DNA of 64,000 nt from Bacteroidota bacterium (GTDB lineage: Bacteria > Bacteroidota > Bacteroidia > NS11-12g > UBA955). The stretch spans positions 186,001-250,000 of the forward strand of contig JAMLHC010000003.1 in the NCBI GenBank assembly GCA_023957335.1. The letters are read 5' to 3'. The notes beneath the pieces were generated by a model that worked only from the letters and a program-made list of their open reading frames with translations, was not told where the DNA came from and did not search any database. Each line of letters starts with the position of its first letter. Position 1 is the stretch's first letter. The translations under genes were made by a program, and so were the position numbers. Of the stretch, positions 1 to 8,967 are shown in pieces.

Positions 1-17
1 AATCACTCAATAATATA

Positions 18-488
18 TTATGCTTTAAAATGTGCAAAAGCTTTGTTAGCTTCAGCCATTCTATGTGTATCGTCTTTCTTTTTAACTGATGCTCCTTCAC
101 CTTTAGCTGCTGCAATAATTTCAGAAGCTAATTTTTCAGCCATTGATTTCTCATTTCTTTTTCTAGCGTATCCAATCATCCATTTCATTCCCATTGCAAT
201 TCTTCTGTCAGGATGAATTTCAATTGGAATTTGAAAGGTTGCACCACCCACTCTTCTTGACTTTACTTCAACTGTGGGAGTTACATTATTCAAAGCCTTT
301 TTCCATGTTTCCAAAGCAGGCTCTTCGGTTACTTTCTTTTCTACAATAGCAAGGGCATCATAAAAAGTGGCTTGCGATACACTTTTCTTGCCTGAATACA
401 TCATATTGTTTACAAATCGTGTTACCAAAGTATCATTGAACTTTGGGTCGGGTAACAATATTCTCTTTTTTGCTTTTATTTTTCTCAT
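18..488 (-). CDS. rpsG: 30S ribosomal protein S7
   Basis: This 156-residue protein is S7, the primary 16S rRNA-binding protein that nucleates assembly of the 30S head. The length matches the bacterial family. Recognisable family segments are the N-terminal [17 protein letters not shown] stretch, the [11 protein letters not shown] strand and the [12 protein letters not shown] tail. It lies 19 bases downstream of rpsL on the minus strand, the usual str-operon order, so fusA would be expected beyond the left edge of the window. The TAA stop is at 18-20. No promoter is seen between rpsL and rpsG, so it is probably expressed from the rpsL promoter. Confidence 0.98.
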   Translation of the reverse strand: MRKIKAKKRILLPDPKFNDTLVTRFVNNMMYSGKKSVSQATFYDALAIVEKKVTEEPALETWKKALNNVTPTVEVKSRRVGGATFQIPIEIHPDRRIAMGMKWMIGYARKRNEKSMAEKLASEIIAAAKGEGASVKKKDDTHRMAEANKAFAHFKA

Positions 489-507
489 GCTCTGTTCTTT
501 CTATTTA

Positions 508-885
508 TCAAGATTTCTTAGGTCTTTTAGCACCATATTTTGATCTTCTTTGCATTCTTCCGTTCACTCCGGCAGTATCCAAAGCTCCACGAACGATGTG
601 ATATCGAACTCCCGGAAGGTCTTTTACCCTACCACCTCTAACTAAAACAATAGAGTGTTCTTGCAAGTTGTGTCCTTCACCGGGGATATAGGCGTTCACC
701 TCTTTTCCATTGGTTAATCTAACCCTTGCAACTTTTCTCATTGCAGAGTTTGGTTTCTTGGGCGTGGTTGTATATACACGTGTACATACTCCCCTGCGCT
801 GTGGACAAGAATCAAGTGCAGGAGACTTGCTCTTTGTTGTCAATGTCTCTCTACCCTTTCTAACTAATTGTTGTATAGTTGGCAT
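508..885 (-). CDS. rpsL: 30S ribosomal protein S12
   Basis: This 125-residue protein is S12, part of the decoding centre. The [20 protein letters not shown] and [10 protein letters not shown] segments are near-invariant in the family. Both lysines associated with streptomycin sensitivity (in the KKPNS and GRVKDLPG motifs) are present, so the protein looks wild type at those sites. The aspartate of KDLPG is the residue that RimO modifies in some bacteria. It is the first gene of a minus-strand rpsL-rpsG unit. The ATG at 885 is supported by a Bacteroidota-type promoter about 35 bases upstream. Confidence 0.98.
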   Translation of the reverse strand: MPTIQQLVRKGRETLTTKSKSPALDSCPQRRGVCTRVYTTTPKKPNSAMRKVARVRLTNGKEVNAYIPGEGHNLQEHSIVLVRGGRVKDLPGVRYHIVRGALDTAGVNGRMQRRSKYGAKRPKKS

Positions 886-920
886 ATTTCAATATTTTCC
901 AGTTGTCTAAAAAAGGACGG

Positions 921-951
921 CAAAGGTAAGAATCTTATTTTTCTAAACAAA
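921..951 (-). promoter_or_regulatory. Bacteroidota-type promoter for rpsL-rpsG
   Basis: On the minus strand a -33 TTTG (948-951) is followed by 19 bases and a -7 box TACCTTTG (921-928), which fits the Bacteroidota sigma-ABfr consensus TTTG-N17..21-TAnnTTTG. The start codon of rpsL follows 35 bases downstream. The site is seen in sequence; activity is inferred. Confidence 0.7.
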
Positions 952-1025
952 TGGTTTGTGCAAAATTATTTTAATGTTTTTTTGAGAATCTTTTTAGGTG
1001 CAACTTTGCTGCCTCAAAACGAAGT

Positions 1026-2915
1026 ATGAAACAACGTATTTTTATTGCTAAATCTTTGACAAACAGCTTGTTAATTGCTTTCATTCTTCTTTTGTTTAGT
1101 AGAGTTATTTTCTTTGCATTTAACTATCATTCATTTGCACAATTTTCCATTACAGCTCTGTTCCAATCATTTTTTTTCGGCATTTTATTCGATAGTGTAT
1201 TCCTTTTTTATACACTTTCTCCTTTCATTCTTTTCTATCTTTTACCCTTCCGATTTAAATCAAAAAAGGGGTGGTATCTAGTTGTCAAAAGTTACTTTTT
1301 GATTATCCTTAGCCTGGGTATTTTACTAAATCTGATAGACTCTATTTATTTTCGTTTCTCCCAAAAAAGAACCGGTACTGAAATATATTATATGATAACT
1401 GACAAGGCAAATCCTTTAGGAAGTTATTTAATTGATTATTGGTATCTGCTTATTATTCTCTCCTTATTTATATATATAGCAAATCGTTTTTACCCAAAAA
1501 TAGAAATTCTCAGTTTGGATAAATTTACCCTGCGCGACATACCTACTGTGTTTGTTGTGATTGTGATTAGCATTTTGGGTATGCGTGGAAGTTTAGGACT
1601 GAAACCATTGAGAAGTGTGGATGCATCTAAATATACCGAGTCCGGCTTGGAAGCATTGACACTCAATACTCCTTTCCAGATTATCAGCTCTATTGAATCT
1701 AAAAAACCACAAAACCCTTTTGGACCAGTTGTATTCAGCAGTGATTTTGACAGCATTCAATCCAAGTTTTATGGGAATCGCCCGGTTGTTAAGGAAAAAA
1801 AGAATATTGTTCTCATCATTCTGGAAAGTTTTGGGCGTAATCATATCGGATTTCTCACCGAAGATGAGAGTCAAAAAATTTCTGCTACTCCTTTTATAGA
1901 TAGCTTCTCTAAATCCTGTTTGGTTTTCCCTAATTGTTATGCAAACGGAAGAAAATCCATTGATGCGGTACCTGCCTTATTTGTATCCTTACCTTCTTTA
2001 CTTGACCAGCCTTTTATCTATTCATGGTATCAGGCAAATACAATCCGAGGGATTCAATACTATTTAGCCAAAGAGGGATATAATTCCTCATTCTATCATG
2101 GAGCTGCCAACGGAACTATGGGGTTTGAAAGTTTTTTGAAAAAAGCTGGCCCTATTGACTATTTTGGCTTGAATGAATTCAAGGGTGACAGAAGCAAAGA
2201 GTATGATGGCAACTGGGGTATTTACGACCATTTTTATTTGCACTATTTTAACCAAGAACTCGAGCACAAAAAACAGCCATACTTTAGTACTGTGTTTACA
2301 TTATCCTCACATCCACCTTACAAAATACCGAAAGACATTGAAAACAAGTTGCCGAATATTTCAGACCCCGCCCTCAAGAGTATTGCCTATACTGATTATT
2401 CACTAAAATTATTTTTTGAAGAGCGCACCAAATCTCCTGACAACAACAATACAATCTATATATTAATAGGAGACCATACCGCTAATGCTAACAATGATTA
2501 CTTTTTTTCTTCCAAAGGGCAAATGGAGTTATTTTGTATGGTTTATGATCCTACGGGACAAATAAAACCCGGAATTAATAACAAAGTTGTGCAACAATTA
2601 GACATCATGCCAAGCATCCTTAATCTAAGCAATTTCCAAGATAGTTTCTTTTCTTTGGGCAATAGCTTCTTTGATACCACAACAGTAGGAAGGGCTTTTT
2701 TTGACATTTATGGCTCTTATCAAATTGTCCAAGATGAACATATTTTCAGTGAGAATGCTTTAGGCGAAAAGAAGTTCTATTACTACCCAAAACAATATTA
2801 TAAACTACCTATCCCATTCAGCGAAAACCAGCAATTAGAAAGAGAAATGAAAAATGAACTTGAGCAACTGATTGAACTATTTTACAAAAGACTTGACCAA
2901 AACAGATTTTATTAA
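1026..2915 (+). CDS. LTA synthase family / sulfatase-fold phosphotransferase, membrane-bound
   Basis: This 629-residue protein has about five hydrophobic segments in residues 10-200 and a C-terminal alkaline-phosphatase/sulfatase-fold domain from about residue 255, the architecture of LtaS-like enzymes. Metal-site and catalytic candidates are Glu267 in LIILESFG, Ser311 in NGRKSID (position of the nucleophile, usually Thr in LtaS) and Asp483-His484 in LIGDHT. Family members transfer phosphoglycerol or phosphoethanolamine onto glycans or lipids at the periplasmic face. Bacteroidota do not make classical lipoteichoic acid, so the substrate here is probably another envelope glycan. It heads a plus-strand run with two SGNH hydrolases and an MBOAT protein. 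A weak promoter (TTTG at 981-984, CAACTTTG at 1001-1008) lies just upstream. Confidence 0.85.
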   Translation: MKQRIFIAKSLTNSLLIAFILLLFSRVIFFAFNYHSFAQFSITALFQSFFFGILFDSVFLFYTLSPFILFYLLPFRFKSKKGWYLVVKSYFLIILSLGILLNLIDSIYFRFSQKRTGTEIYYMITDKANPLGSYLIDYWYLLIILSLFIYIANRFYPKIEILSLDKFTLRDIPTVFVVIVISILGMRGSLGLKPLRSVDASKYTESGLEALTLNTPFQIISSIESKKPQNPFGPVVFSSDFDSIQSKFYGNRPVVKEKKNIVLIILESFGRNHIGFLTEDESQKISATPFIDSFSKSCLVFPNCYANGRKSIDAVPALFVSLPSLLDQPFIYSWYQANTIRGIQYYLAKEGYNSSFYHGAANGTMGFESFLKKAGPIDYFGLNEFKGDRSKEYDGNWGIYDHFYLHYFNQELEHKKQPYFSTVFTLSSHPPYKIPKDIENKLPNISDPALKSIAYTDYSLKLFFEERTKSPDNNNTIYILIGDHTANANNDYFFSSKGQMELFCMVYDPTGQIKPGINNKVVQQLDIMPSILNLSNFQDSFFSLGNSFFDTTTVGRAFFDIYGSYQIVQDEHIFSENALGEKKFYYYPKQYYKLPIPFSENQQLEREMKNELEQLIELFYKRLDQNRFY

Positions 2916-3002
2916 GTTCGACTTCAACACCTACTAATATACTACACTCTGTTTATTACTTTATTTCACTAAGAATATCTTTCACTTATTTTCGCAGCCT
3001 TA

Positions 3003-4454
3003 ATGATTACTCCTGCTAAGGTCTTAGGTTTTATTATTGCCTCATATTTGTCGATTTTGACTTTGTCTGTAGCACTGGATTACACTATCAAAGGCAATTC
3101 AACCATAAAATATTTCACTATCTCTCATATTATTGGATTTGAGAAGTTCAAATCCGAAAGATTAGAATCATTAGATAAACAAAAGCTTGCCAGCGAAAAG
3201 GAGGAATATGAGCATGAACTTCTTGCCTCCATGAAGACATTGGCGGACTCCGTAAATGTAGCACAAAAAATTGCCGATTTGGATTCTACTCGATTCTGGT
3301 TACCCAATAATAATCGAGCCTTTTGGGATGAGTTGTTTGCTCAATGGGAGTATCTTAGAACGTCTAAAACTCTTTTTAGGATTTTACATTATGGAGATTC
3401 CCAAATTGAAATGGACAGAATCACTGCCTATATTCGCGAGAAACTGCAACATCAATTTGGCGGAGGCGGTCCCGGTCTGTTGCCCGCATTGCAATTAGTC
3501 CCTTCATACACCATACAACAAAGCAGTTCTGACAACTGGAAAAGAAGGGTATCTTTTGGGATTGAAGATGACAGAGCTTCTCACGGACACTACGGTGTAG
3601 CCGGCACATTATGCAATTTCGATTCTGCATTTGCAACTGTCAGTATCCGCCCGCGCAATCGCAAGGTATTCTATAATCTTCAAAAATTTGAAACGGCTAA
3701 AATACTGGTGGGCAGGTTATCTACACCACTTAACGTAAGTATTTCTTACCCTCGCGGAACCAATACCCAAACGGTACACCCAAAGAATACAGAACAAATG
3801 ATTCGGTGGAATTTTGATACTGCACAAGCCTATTTTAACTTTAGTTTCAGAGGAGATACCACTGCTGATATACTGGGAATTGCCATTGACCCAAAATGGG
3901 GAATTGTGTTAGATAATATTCCTTGGCGTGGCTCTTCCGGGCTTACTTTTACTTCCATCAGTAAGTCTTCTCTCAAGAAAACATATCAGTTTCTGAATGT
4001 AAAAATGGTGATTATGCAGTTTGGAGGCAATAGTGTTCCATACTTAAAGAATGCAACTATGATAGAGAACTTCGTTCAGCGCTTTGGCAGACAAATCGAA
4101 CATATCAAAGCGATTGACCCAAGCATTCGAATTCTCATCATTGGTCCTTCGGATATGTCAGTCAACGAAAATGGTCAGATGGTTACCTATCCTCTTTTAG
4201 AAACCCTGATTACCAGAATGCGAGAAGTGAGTAATGAAAAAGGGGCTGCTTATTGGAGTCTTTATCACGCTATGGGTGGAAAGAACAGCATGCCAAAATG
4301 GGTAAAAGCCCAACCTCCGCTTGGAGCACCGGATTACATCCATTTTTCACAGCAAGGTGCAAATGAAATTGCTGTATTACTTAAAAATGCAATTTGGCGA
4401 GAATACGATATCTATCAGAAGAAAAAGAGATTAGAAACGAACCCAAGTGAATAG
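3003..4454 (+). CDS. SGNH/GDSL-type hydrolase with N-terminal membrane anchor
   Basis: This 483-residue protein has one hydrophobic segment at residues 5-25, probably an uncleaved anchor, followed by a charged helical stretch rich in Glu and Lys (50-75). The SGNH core begins at about residue 125. Block I is LHYGDSQ, with nucleophile Ser133. Other candidates are the Gly/Asn of MQFGGNS and the C-terminal DYIH (Asp444, His447). Such proteins act as acetyl-esterases or acetyltransferases on envelope glycans in the periplasm. The gene overlaps the next SGNH gene by 8 bases and sits beside an MBOAT gene, the usual partner in polysaccharide O-acetylation. Acetyl transfer to a surface or wall polysaccharide is inferred from context. 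Confidence 0.85.
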   Translation: MITPAKVLGFIIASYLSILTLSVALDYTIKGNSTIKYFTISHIIGFEKFKSERLESLDKQKLASEKEEYEHELLASMKTLADSVNVAQKIADLDSTRFWLPNNNRAFWDELFAQWEYLRTSKTLFRILHYGDSQIEMDRITAYIREKLQHQFGGGGPGLLPALQLVPSYTIQQSSSDNWKRRVSFGIEDDRASHGHYGVAGTLCNFDSAFATVSIRPRNRKVFYNLQKFETAKILVGRLSTPLNVSISYPRGTNTQTVHPKNTEQMIRWNFDTAQAYFNFSFRGDTTADILGIAIDPKWGIVLDNIPWRGSSGLTFTSISKSSLKKTYQFLNVKMVIMQFGGNSVPYLKNATMIENFVQRFGRQIEHIKAIDPSIRILIIGPSDMSVNENGQMVTYPLLETLITRMREVSNEKGAAYWSLYHAMGGKNSMPKWVKAQPPLGAPDYIHFSQQGANEIAVLLKNAIWREYDIYQKKKRLETNPSE

Positions 4455-5709
4455 GTTATTATTGTGCATAGTACTTTTAGTTTCTGTTGGCAAATCACGC
4501 GGGCAGGATTTCATCTCATTTGAAAACACGTACTCTTTTATTCAATACGACATAAACAAAATTGATTTACCGGGTGACAGTCTTGATTTTATGTTGTTTA
4601 TGCAAAAGTTTGACAAACTTGTGAGTTCCGGACATGGCAATCTGAATATTGTACATTTCGGGGGTTCGCATGTCCAAGCAGATATGTGGACACGTAAAAT
4701 CAGACAAAATTTCGACCGATTTCTCAACCAGCAAGTAACAAGCAGAGGAAGTATTTTCCCCTATAAAGCAGTTAAAACCAATGGTTCACTTCAATTCGAT
4801 GTAGAATACAATAAGACATGGAACGGGTTGCGTAATGTAATGCTGAACGGCAGTGGTGCAAAAATGGGTTTGATGGGTTGGAGAGCTACAGCCAGAGACA
4901 GCGGACAATATATTAAGATAGTGCTGAAAAATGATGATTACAGCCGCTTTTACTTTGATGAACTTCGTGTTTTTTATGATACCGGAGTCAACTACTTTGC
5001 TTTCAGTATTGAGGTGGACACTATGTTGTATATGTCAGATTTTGACACCCTTTGTAATTGTGCAAAGTTCACATTTGACAAACCTGCCAATAGTTTTATT
5101 CTAACGGTACACAAATTGGATTCGCTGCAAAACGAATTCAATCTTTATGGCATCCAAACGCAACTACACGGACCGGGATTAACTTATCATTCGGTGGGAA
5201 TCAACGGGGCTTCTGTTCCTTCATACCTGAATTGCCCTGATTTAGAACAACAACTTGCTTTGCTGCATCCTGATTTGATTATTTTTTCGATTGGAATTAA
5301 TGATGCCTTTGGCAAAAACTTTACTCGCGAAGGGTTTGAGAGAGATTATACTGAACTTATACGCAGAATCAAGACCACTTGCCCCAATACTGCCATCTTG
5401 TTCACCACCAACACCGACAGCTATAAGACAGTCAGAAGAAGAACATACAAAAACTACAATGGAAATGATGTGAGGGCGGCCATGTATAATTTAGCAAAGA
5501 AAAATGGGGCTGCTGTGTGGGATTTGTATTCTGTGATGGGAGGATTAGGTTCGATAGCAGCATGGCGAAAGCACGGGATGGCTCAACGAGATTTAATCCA
5601 CCTTACAAACACAGGATACACCTACCTTGGCGACCTTTTCTTTGAAGCGTTTTTAAAAAAATACGACAGTTTTCTGATAACACCTTTCGCAAACTTTTCT
5701 TATGAATGA
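4447..5709 (+). CDS. SGNH/GDSL-type hydrolase, exported
   Basis: This 420-residue protein starts at GTG 4447, giving an 8-base overlap with the preceding gene and placing a signal peptide (residues 1-20, ending near SRGQ) at the N-terminus; no ATG nearby gives a better start. Block I is VHFGGSH, where the usual GDS is GGS with nucleophile Ser74. Block III is FSIGINDAFG, and the catalytic pair is Asp382/His385 in RDLIH. It is distantly paralogous to the preceding protein: both have HxGxS and an Asp-x-x-His about 310 residues later. It is probably the periplasmic partner of the downstream MBOAT protein. Its exact substrate is unknown. Confidence 0.85.
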   Translation: MNRLLLCIVLLVSVGKSRGQDFISFENTYSFIQYDINKIDLPGDSLDFMLFMQKFDKLVSSGHGNLNIVHFGGSHVQADMWTRKIRQNFDRFLNQQVTSRGSIFPYKAVKTNGSLQFDVEYNKTWNGLRNVMLNGSGAKMGLMGWRATARDSGQYIKIVLKNDDYSRFYFDELRVFYDTGVNYFAFSIEVDTMLYMSDFDTLCNCAKFTFDKPANSFILTVHKLDSLQNEFNLYGIQTQLHGPGLTYHSVGINGASVPSYLNCPDLEQQLALLHPDLIIFSIGINDAFGKNFTREGFERDYTELIRRIKTTCPNTAILFTTNTDSYKTVRRRTYKNYNGNDVRAAMYNLAKKNGAAVWDLYSVMGGLGSIAAWRKHGMAQRDLIHLTNTGYTYLGDLFFEAFLKKYDSFLITPFANFSYE

Positions 5710-7372
5710 AATTTATAAAGAATATATCATCAAACTGCTGACTTACTCTCCAGCTAACCCACTCATTTTCACGGGTGTGTATTTTTGGGGATTTTTTGCA
5801 GTTGTCTTTGGTATTTTTTCTATCATTCACAAACGTATTACGCTTCGTAATCTCTTTCTATTTGTAGCAAGTATTTTCTTCTATTACAAAACCAGCGGAT
5901 TGTATTTTACACTCCTATTGCTCACTATTTTTTACGATTATTTCATAGGACACAGCATTTATAAATCCCAAAATTCCTTAGTCCGAAAACTTTGGCTTAC
6001 GCTCAGTATAGTGCTTAATCTATCTATCCTTGCCTATTTTAAATATGCATACTTTTTTACCGATTCCTATAATGCCATTTTCGGAACTGATTACAAAGTG
6101 TTGAATTACTTTGCCATGTTCAAGCACACCTTAACCGGCTCAGGTTCAATAGTTGACAAAATCTTACTACCAATCGGAATTTCTTTTTACACCTTTCAAT
6201 CTATAAGCTATACCGTTGATATCTATCAAAAGAAGTTAAAACCACTAAACAACATTCTGGACTATGGATTTTTTGTTTCCTTCTTTCCACCGCTGGTTTC
6301 AGGTCCAATTTCCAGAGCTTCGGAGTTTATTCCTCAGATGTTAAGCAAATACCATATTACAGGCTATCAATTCGGATTTGCGGTATTTATGATTTTGCAG
6401 GGATTGCTTAAAAAAATGGTCTTTGGTGACTATATGGCATTTCACTTTATTGATAAAATATATGCTGCTCCCGAGACCTATCCGGGTTTTGCAAACCTGA
6501 TGGCTGCTTTGTGCTATTCATTGCAGGTTTACTTGGATTTTTCGGGTTATACAGATATTGCCATCGGTGTGGCTTTGCTCATGGGATTCAGGTTTATGAC
6601 AAACTTCAACTCTCCTTACAAAGCCCTAAATGTGGCTGATTTCTGGAGACGCTGGCACATCAGCCTTTCCACTTGGCTCAGAGATTATCTTTATATCCCA
6701 TTGGGAGGAAACAGAAAGGGTACTTGGGCTTCTCATTTAATCATTGCCTTCATAGCATGTATCTTGGTTTTACTTATTGGGGACTACAATTATTTTTGGA
6801 TTTTTGGCGCAATTGCTTTGCTATTTATCATACTAAGCAAAATCTTTCCTGCATTTAAAAAACAAGTGGACTTAAATATTAACTTAATGATAACCATGCT
6901 GCTTGGCGGTCTTTGGCACGGTTCTACTTGGAATTTTATTATTTGGGGCGGAATCAATGGATTAGGGTTGGTTGTCTATAAACTATGGAAAAAAATCAGC
7001 CCTTATGAGAAGCTTAAAGGGTGGTATATACGTGCTTTTAAAATTGCACTGACTTTTGCTTTTGTCAGCTATACAAGAATTTGGTTTAGAGCACCCAACA
7101 AAGAAATCGCAGACACAGTTCGTTCTAAAATTTTCTCTGACATGGACTGGTCTTTGGCAGAGGCAGTGTTGATGGGGTATTGGAAAGTCTTTGTACTATT
7201 TTTGTTGGGAATGATAGTACACTGGCTGCCACGTTCACTCAAACTCAAATACAGATTTGCATTTATCAAATCTCCCGTACCTGTCAAATTGCTTGCGGTT
7301 GTACTTACTATGTTTCTAATCTGGCAAACAGTTACAGCCGGATTTATGCCTTTTATTTATTTTCAGTTTTAA
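5702..7372 (+). CDS. MBOAT family O-acyltransferase
   Basis: This 556-residue polytopic membrane protein has about eleven hydrophobic segments and the MBOAT hallmarks: the WRRWHISLSTWLRDYLYIPL segment, and GGLWHGSTWNF with the catalytic His406. The family includes AlgI and DltB, which move acyl groups across the membrane to extracytoplasmic acceptors. The ATG at 5702 overlaps the upstream SGNH gene by 8 bases, so the two are translationally coupled. The trio LtaS-like / SGNH / SGNH-MBOAT suggests decoration of an envelope polymer by acetyl and phospho groups. The acceptor is not shown by the sequence. Confidence 0.93.
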   Translation: MNEIYKEYIIKLLTYSPANPLIFTGVYFWGFFAVVFGIFSIIHKRITLRNLFLFVASIFFYYKTSGLYFTLLLLTIFYDYFIGHSIYKSQNSLVRKLWLTLSIVLNLSILAYFKYAYFFTDSYNAIFGTDYKVLNYFAMFKHTLTGSGSIVDKILLPIGISFYTFQSISYTVDIYQKKLKPLNNILDYGFFVSFFPPLVSGPISRASEFIPQMLSKYHITGYQFGFAVFMILQGLLKKMVFGDYMAFHFIDKIYAAPETYPGFANLMAALCYSLQVYLDFSGYTDIAIGVALLMGFRFMTNFNSPYKALNVADFWRRWHISLSTWLRDYLYIPLGGNRKGTWASHLIIAFIACILVLLIGDYNYFWIFGAIALLFIILSKIFPAFKKQVDLNINLMITMLLGGLWHGSTWNFIIWGGINGLGLVVYKLWKKISPYEKLKGWYIRAFKIALTFAFVSYTRIWFRAPNKEIADTVRSKIFSDMDWSLAEAVLMGYWKVFVLFLLGMIVHWLPRSLKLKYRFAFIKSPVPVKLLAVVLTMFLIWQTVTAGFMPFIYFQF

Positions 7373-7461
7373 GTTTGCTAAATAGAAACAAAAATTGTGT
7401 GGCTTGAAAAATTTATTGCTTTGAAACTTTATCACTATCAATAAAAATCCATATTTGCTTC

Positions 7462-8322
7462 ATGATAGATAAAATCAAATCAGTTGCAAAATTTATTTCT
7501 CCAAAATTTCAAACGCTACATCTGGATTATAAGGTCAAACCCCAACCCAGATATGGGCACGGAAATCCTCCGCATGCACTATTATTTGATTTAATCAATC
7601 AAAACCGAGCAATTTATAAAGCAAACTTGGAGTATTTTTTGACACTCGCCCAACACATTCACCAAATTCAAGACACACAAACAGAACAAAACGAGAACAA
7701 TCCTTCTTGGAACAATGGGTTCTTGCCGGGTCTTGACATCGTGAGTATATATGGCATGATTGCTAAGTACAAACCTAAAAAATACATTGAAATAGGTTCA
7801 GGTAACTCAACAAAAGTGGCGCGAAAATCTGTTTCCGAAAATAAAACAAGCTCTGAAATCATTTCTATTGACCCTTTTCCCAGAGCCAATATTGATCATT
7901 TGGCAGACAAGGTTATCAGGACACCTTTCGAAAATCTTACCGATAACAAATTTATCATTGAATCGTTGGGTGAAAATGATATTTTATTTATTGACAACTC
8001 GCACCGCCTTTTTCCAAATTCAGACGTAATGGTCTGCTTTATGGAATTACTCCCTTTTATGAAAAAGGGAGTAATTGTGCATATACACGACATCTATCTG
8101 CCTTATGATTATCCGCAGTTTATGTGTAACAGATTTTACAACGAGCAATATATGCTCGCCATGTTAATTCTGGCTAATCCAAACAGATATAGCCCCATTT
8201 TGCCCAATTATTTTATAAGCCAAGACCCTGAATTGTCGCAAAGTATTGCGCCAATATGGAACCATCCCAATCTAATTAATGTAGAAAGGCACGGAGATTC
8301 CTGTTGGTTACAAATAAATTAA
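7462..8322 (+). CDS. Class I SAM-dependent methyltransferase-like protein
   Basis: This 286-residue soluble protein has a Rossmann-type methyltransferase core. YIEIGSGNSTKVARK (from about residue 110) is the glycine-rich SAM loop, SIDPFP the acidic end of strand 2, and DILFIDNSHR a later core strand. It resembles the Methyltransf_24 type found in polysaccharide loci. There is no signal peptide or membrane segment. A 90-base gap separates it from the MBOAT gene, so it may belong to the same transcript. The acceptor is unknown, and an O-methyltransferase acting on a glycan precursor is only inferred from position. It converges with the next gene, with 11 bases between the stops. Confidence 0.75.
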   Translation: MIDKIKSVAKFISPKFQTLHLDYKVKPQPRYGHGNPPHALLFDLINQNRAIYKANLEYFLTLAQHIHQIQDTQTEQNENNPSWNNGFLPGLDIVSIYGMIAKYKPKKYIEIGSGNSTKVARKSVSENKTSSEIISIDPFPRANIDHLADKVIRTPFENLTDNKFIIESLGENDILFIDNSHRLFPNSDVMVCFMELLPFMKKGVIVHIHDIYLPYDYPQFMCNRFYNEQYMLAMLILANPNRYSPILPNYFISQDPELSQSIAPIWNHPNLINVERHGDSCWLQIN

Positions 8323-8333
8323 GGAGTCAAATA

Positions 8334-8912
8334 TTATTTGCTGGGGGTTGAGGGGCTTAAATTACCCAACAGTTGCACAAATTCATTTTGCAAAGCTTGT
8401 CCCTTGTCTTGATTATACCATTGCTGCAAAGCAAGTTTAGTTGAATCAAGGTCTGTACCTTTATTTTTCAAATCAAGAAAGAAATCTTGCGCCAATTTTG
8501 GTCGAGGTCCCCATCTGAAAATATCTTTATTGTTTTCATCTCTTACAACCAGAATCGGAATGGCTTTGCTTCCATTTGTCAAATAATCGTTGATTGTAAA
8601 TGGTGCAGAATCTCTGAGCTCATACTCTATGTTAATTAATGGATTAAGCGAAGCAATCATGTGAAAGAACGGAACAATGTGGGCAGCATCACCACACCAA
8701 GGTTCAGTAATTACAATCCAGTTCAGAGGGCGATTAATTTTTGAAACTGTTTCTTTGAGTGCGGGATTAATTTCTCCACTCTTAAGCCATCTGTTGAGCC
8801 TTGACCAGTTTAGTTTTGTGTACTCCACAAACGCAGGGTCGTCATACGGTGCTGATGGATTGGGGTTTTCTAAAATTTGGGTAAATTGATTAAGATAAGT
8901 TTGAAAGTTCAT
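8334..8912 (-). CDS. Thioredoxin-family protein with single active-site cysteine
   Basis: This 192-residue cytoplasmic protein has the thioredoxin signature as ITEPWCGDAAHIVPF, where the usual CxxC is CGDA; only the first cysteine remains. A cis-Pro region (KAIPILVV) follows about 50 residues later. It matches the Thioredoxin_9-type family common in Bacteroidota. Loss of the resolving cysteine argues against dithiol oxidoreductase activity; monothiol chemistry or binding is possible. It has no signal peptide. It is a single gene with its own TAAATTTG box upstream. Confidence 0.85.
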   Translation of the reverse strand: MNFQTYLNQFTQILENPNPSAPYDDPAFVEYTKLNWSRLNRWLKSGEINPALKETVSKINRPLNWIVITEPWCGDAAHIVPFFHMIASLNPLINIEYELRDSAPFTINDYLTNGSKAIPILVVRDENNKDIFRWGPRPKLAQDFFLDLKNKGTDLDSTKLALQQWYNQDKGQALQNEFVQLLGNLSPSTPSK

Positions 8913-8941
8913 AAACGATAAATATTAAATAAATGATGGTG

Positions 8942-8949
8942 CAAATTTA
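8942..8949 (-). promoter_or_regulatory. Candidate -7 box (TAAATTTG) for the thioredoxin-family gene
   Basis: TAAATTTG on the minus strand matches TAnnTTTG and lies 29 bases upstream of the ATG at 8912. No clear -33 TTTG is at the expected distance, so support is partial. Confidence 0.45.
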
Positions 8950-8967
8950 GGCAATTAATAGAAGAGA

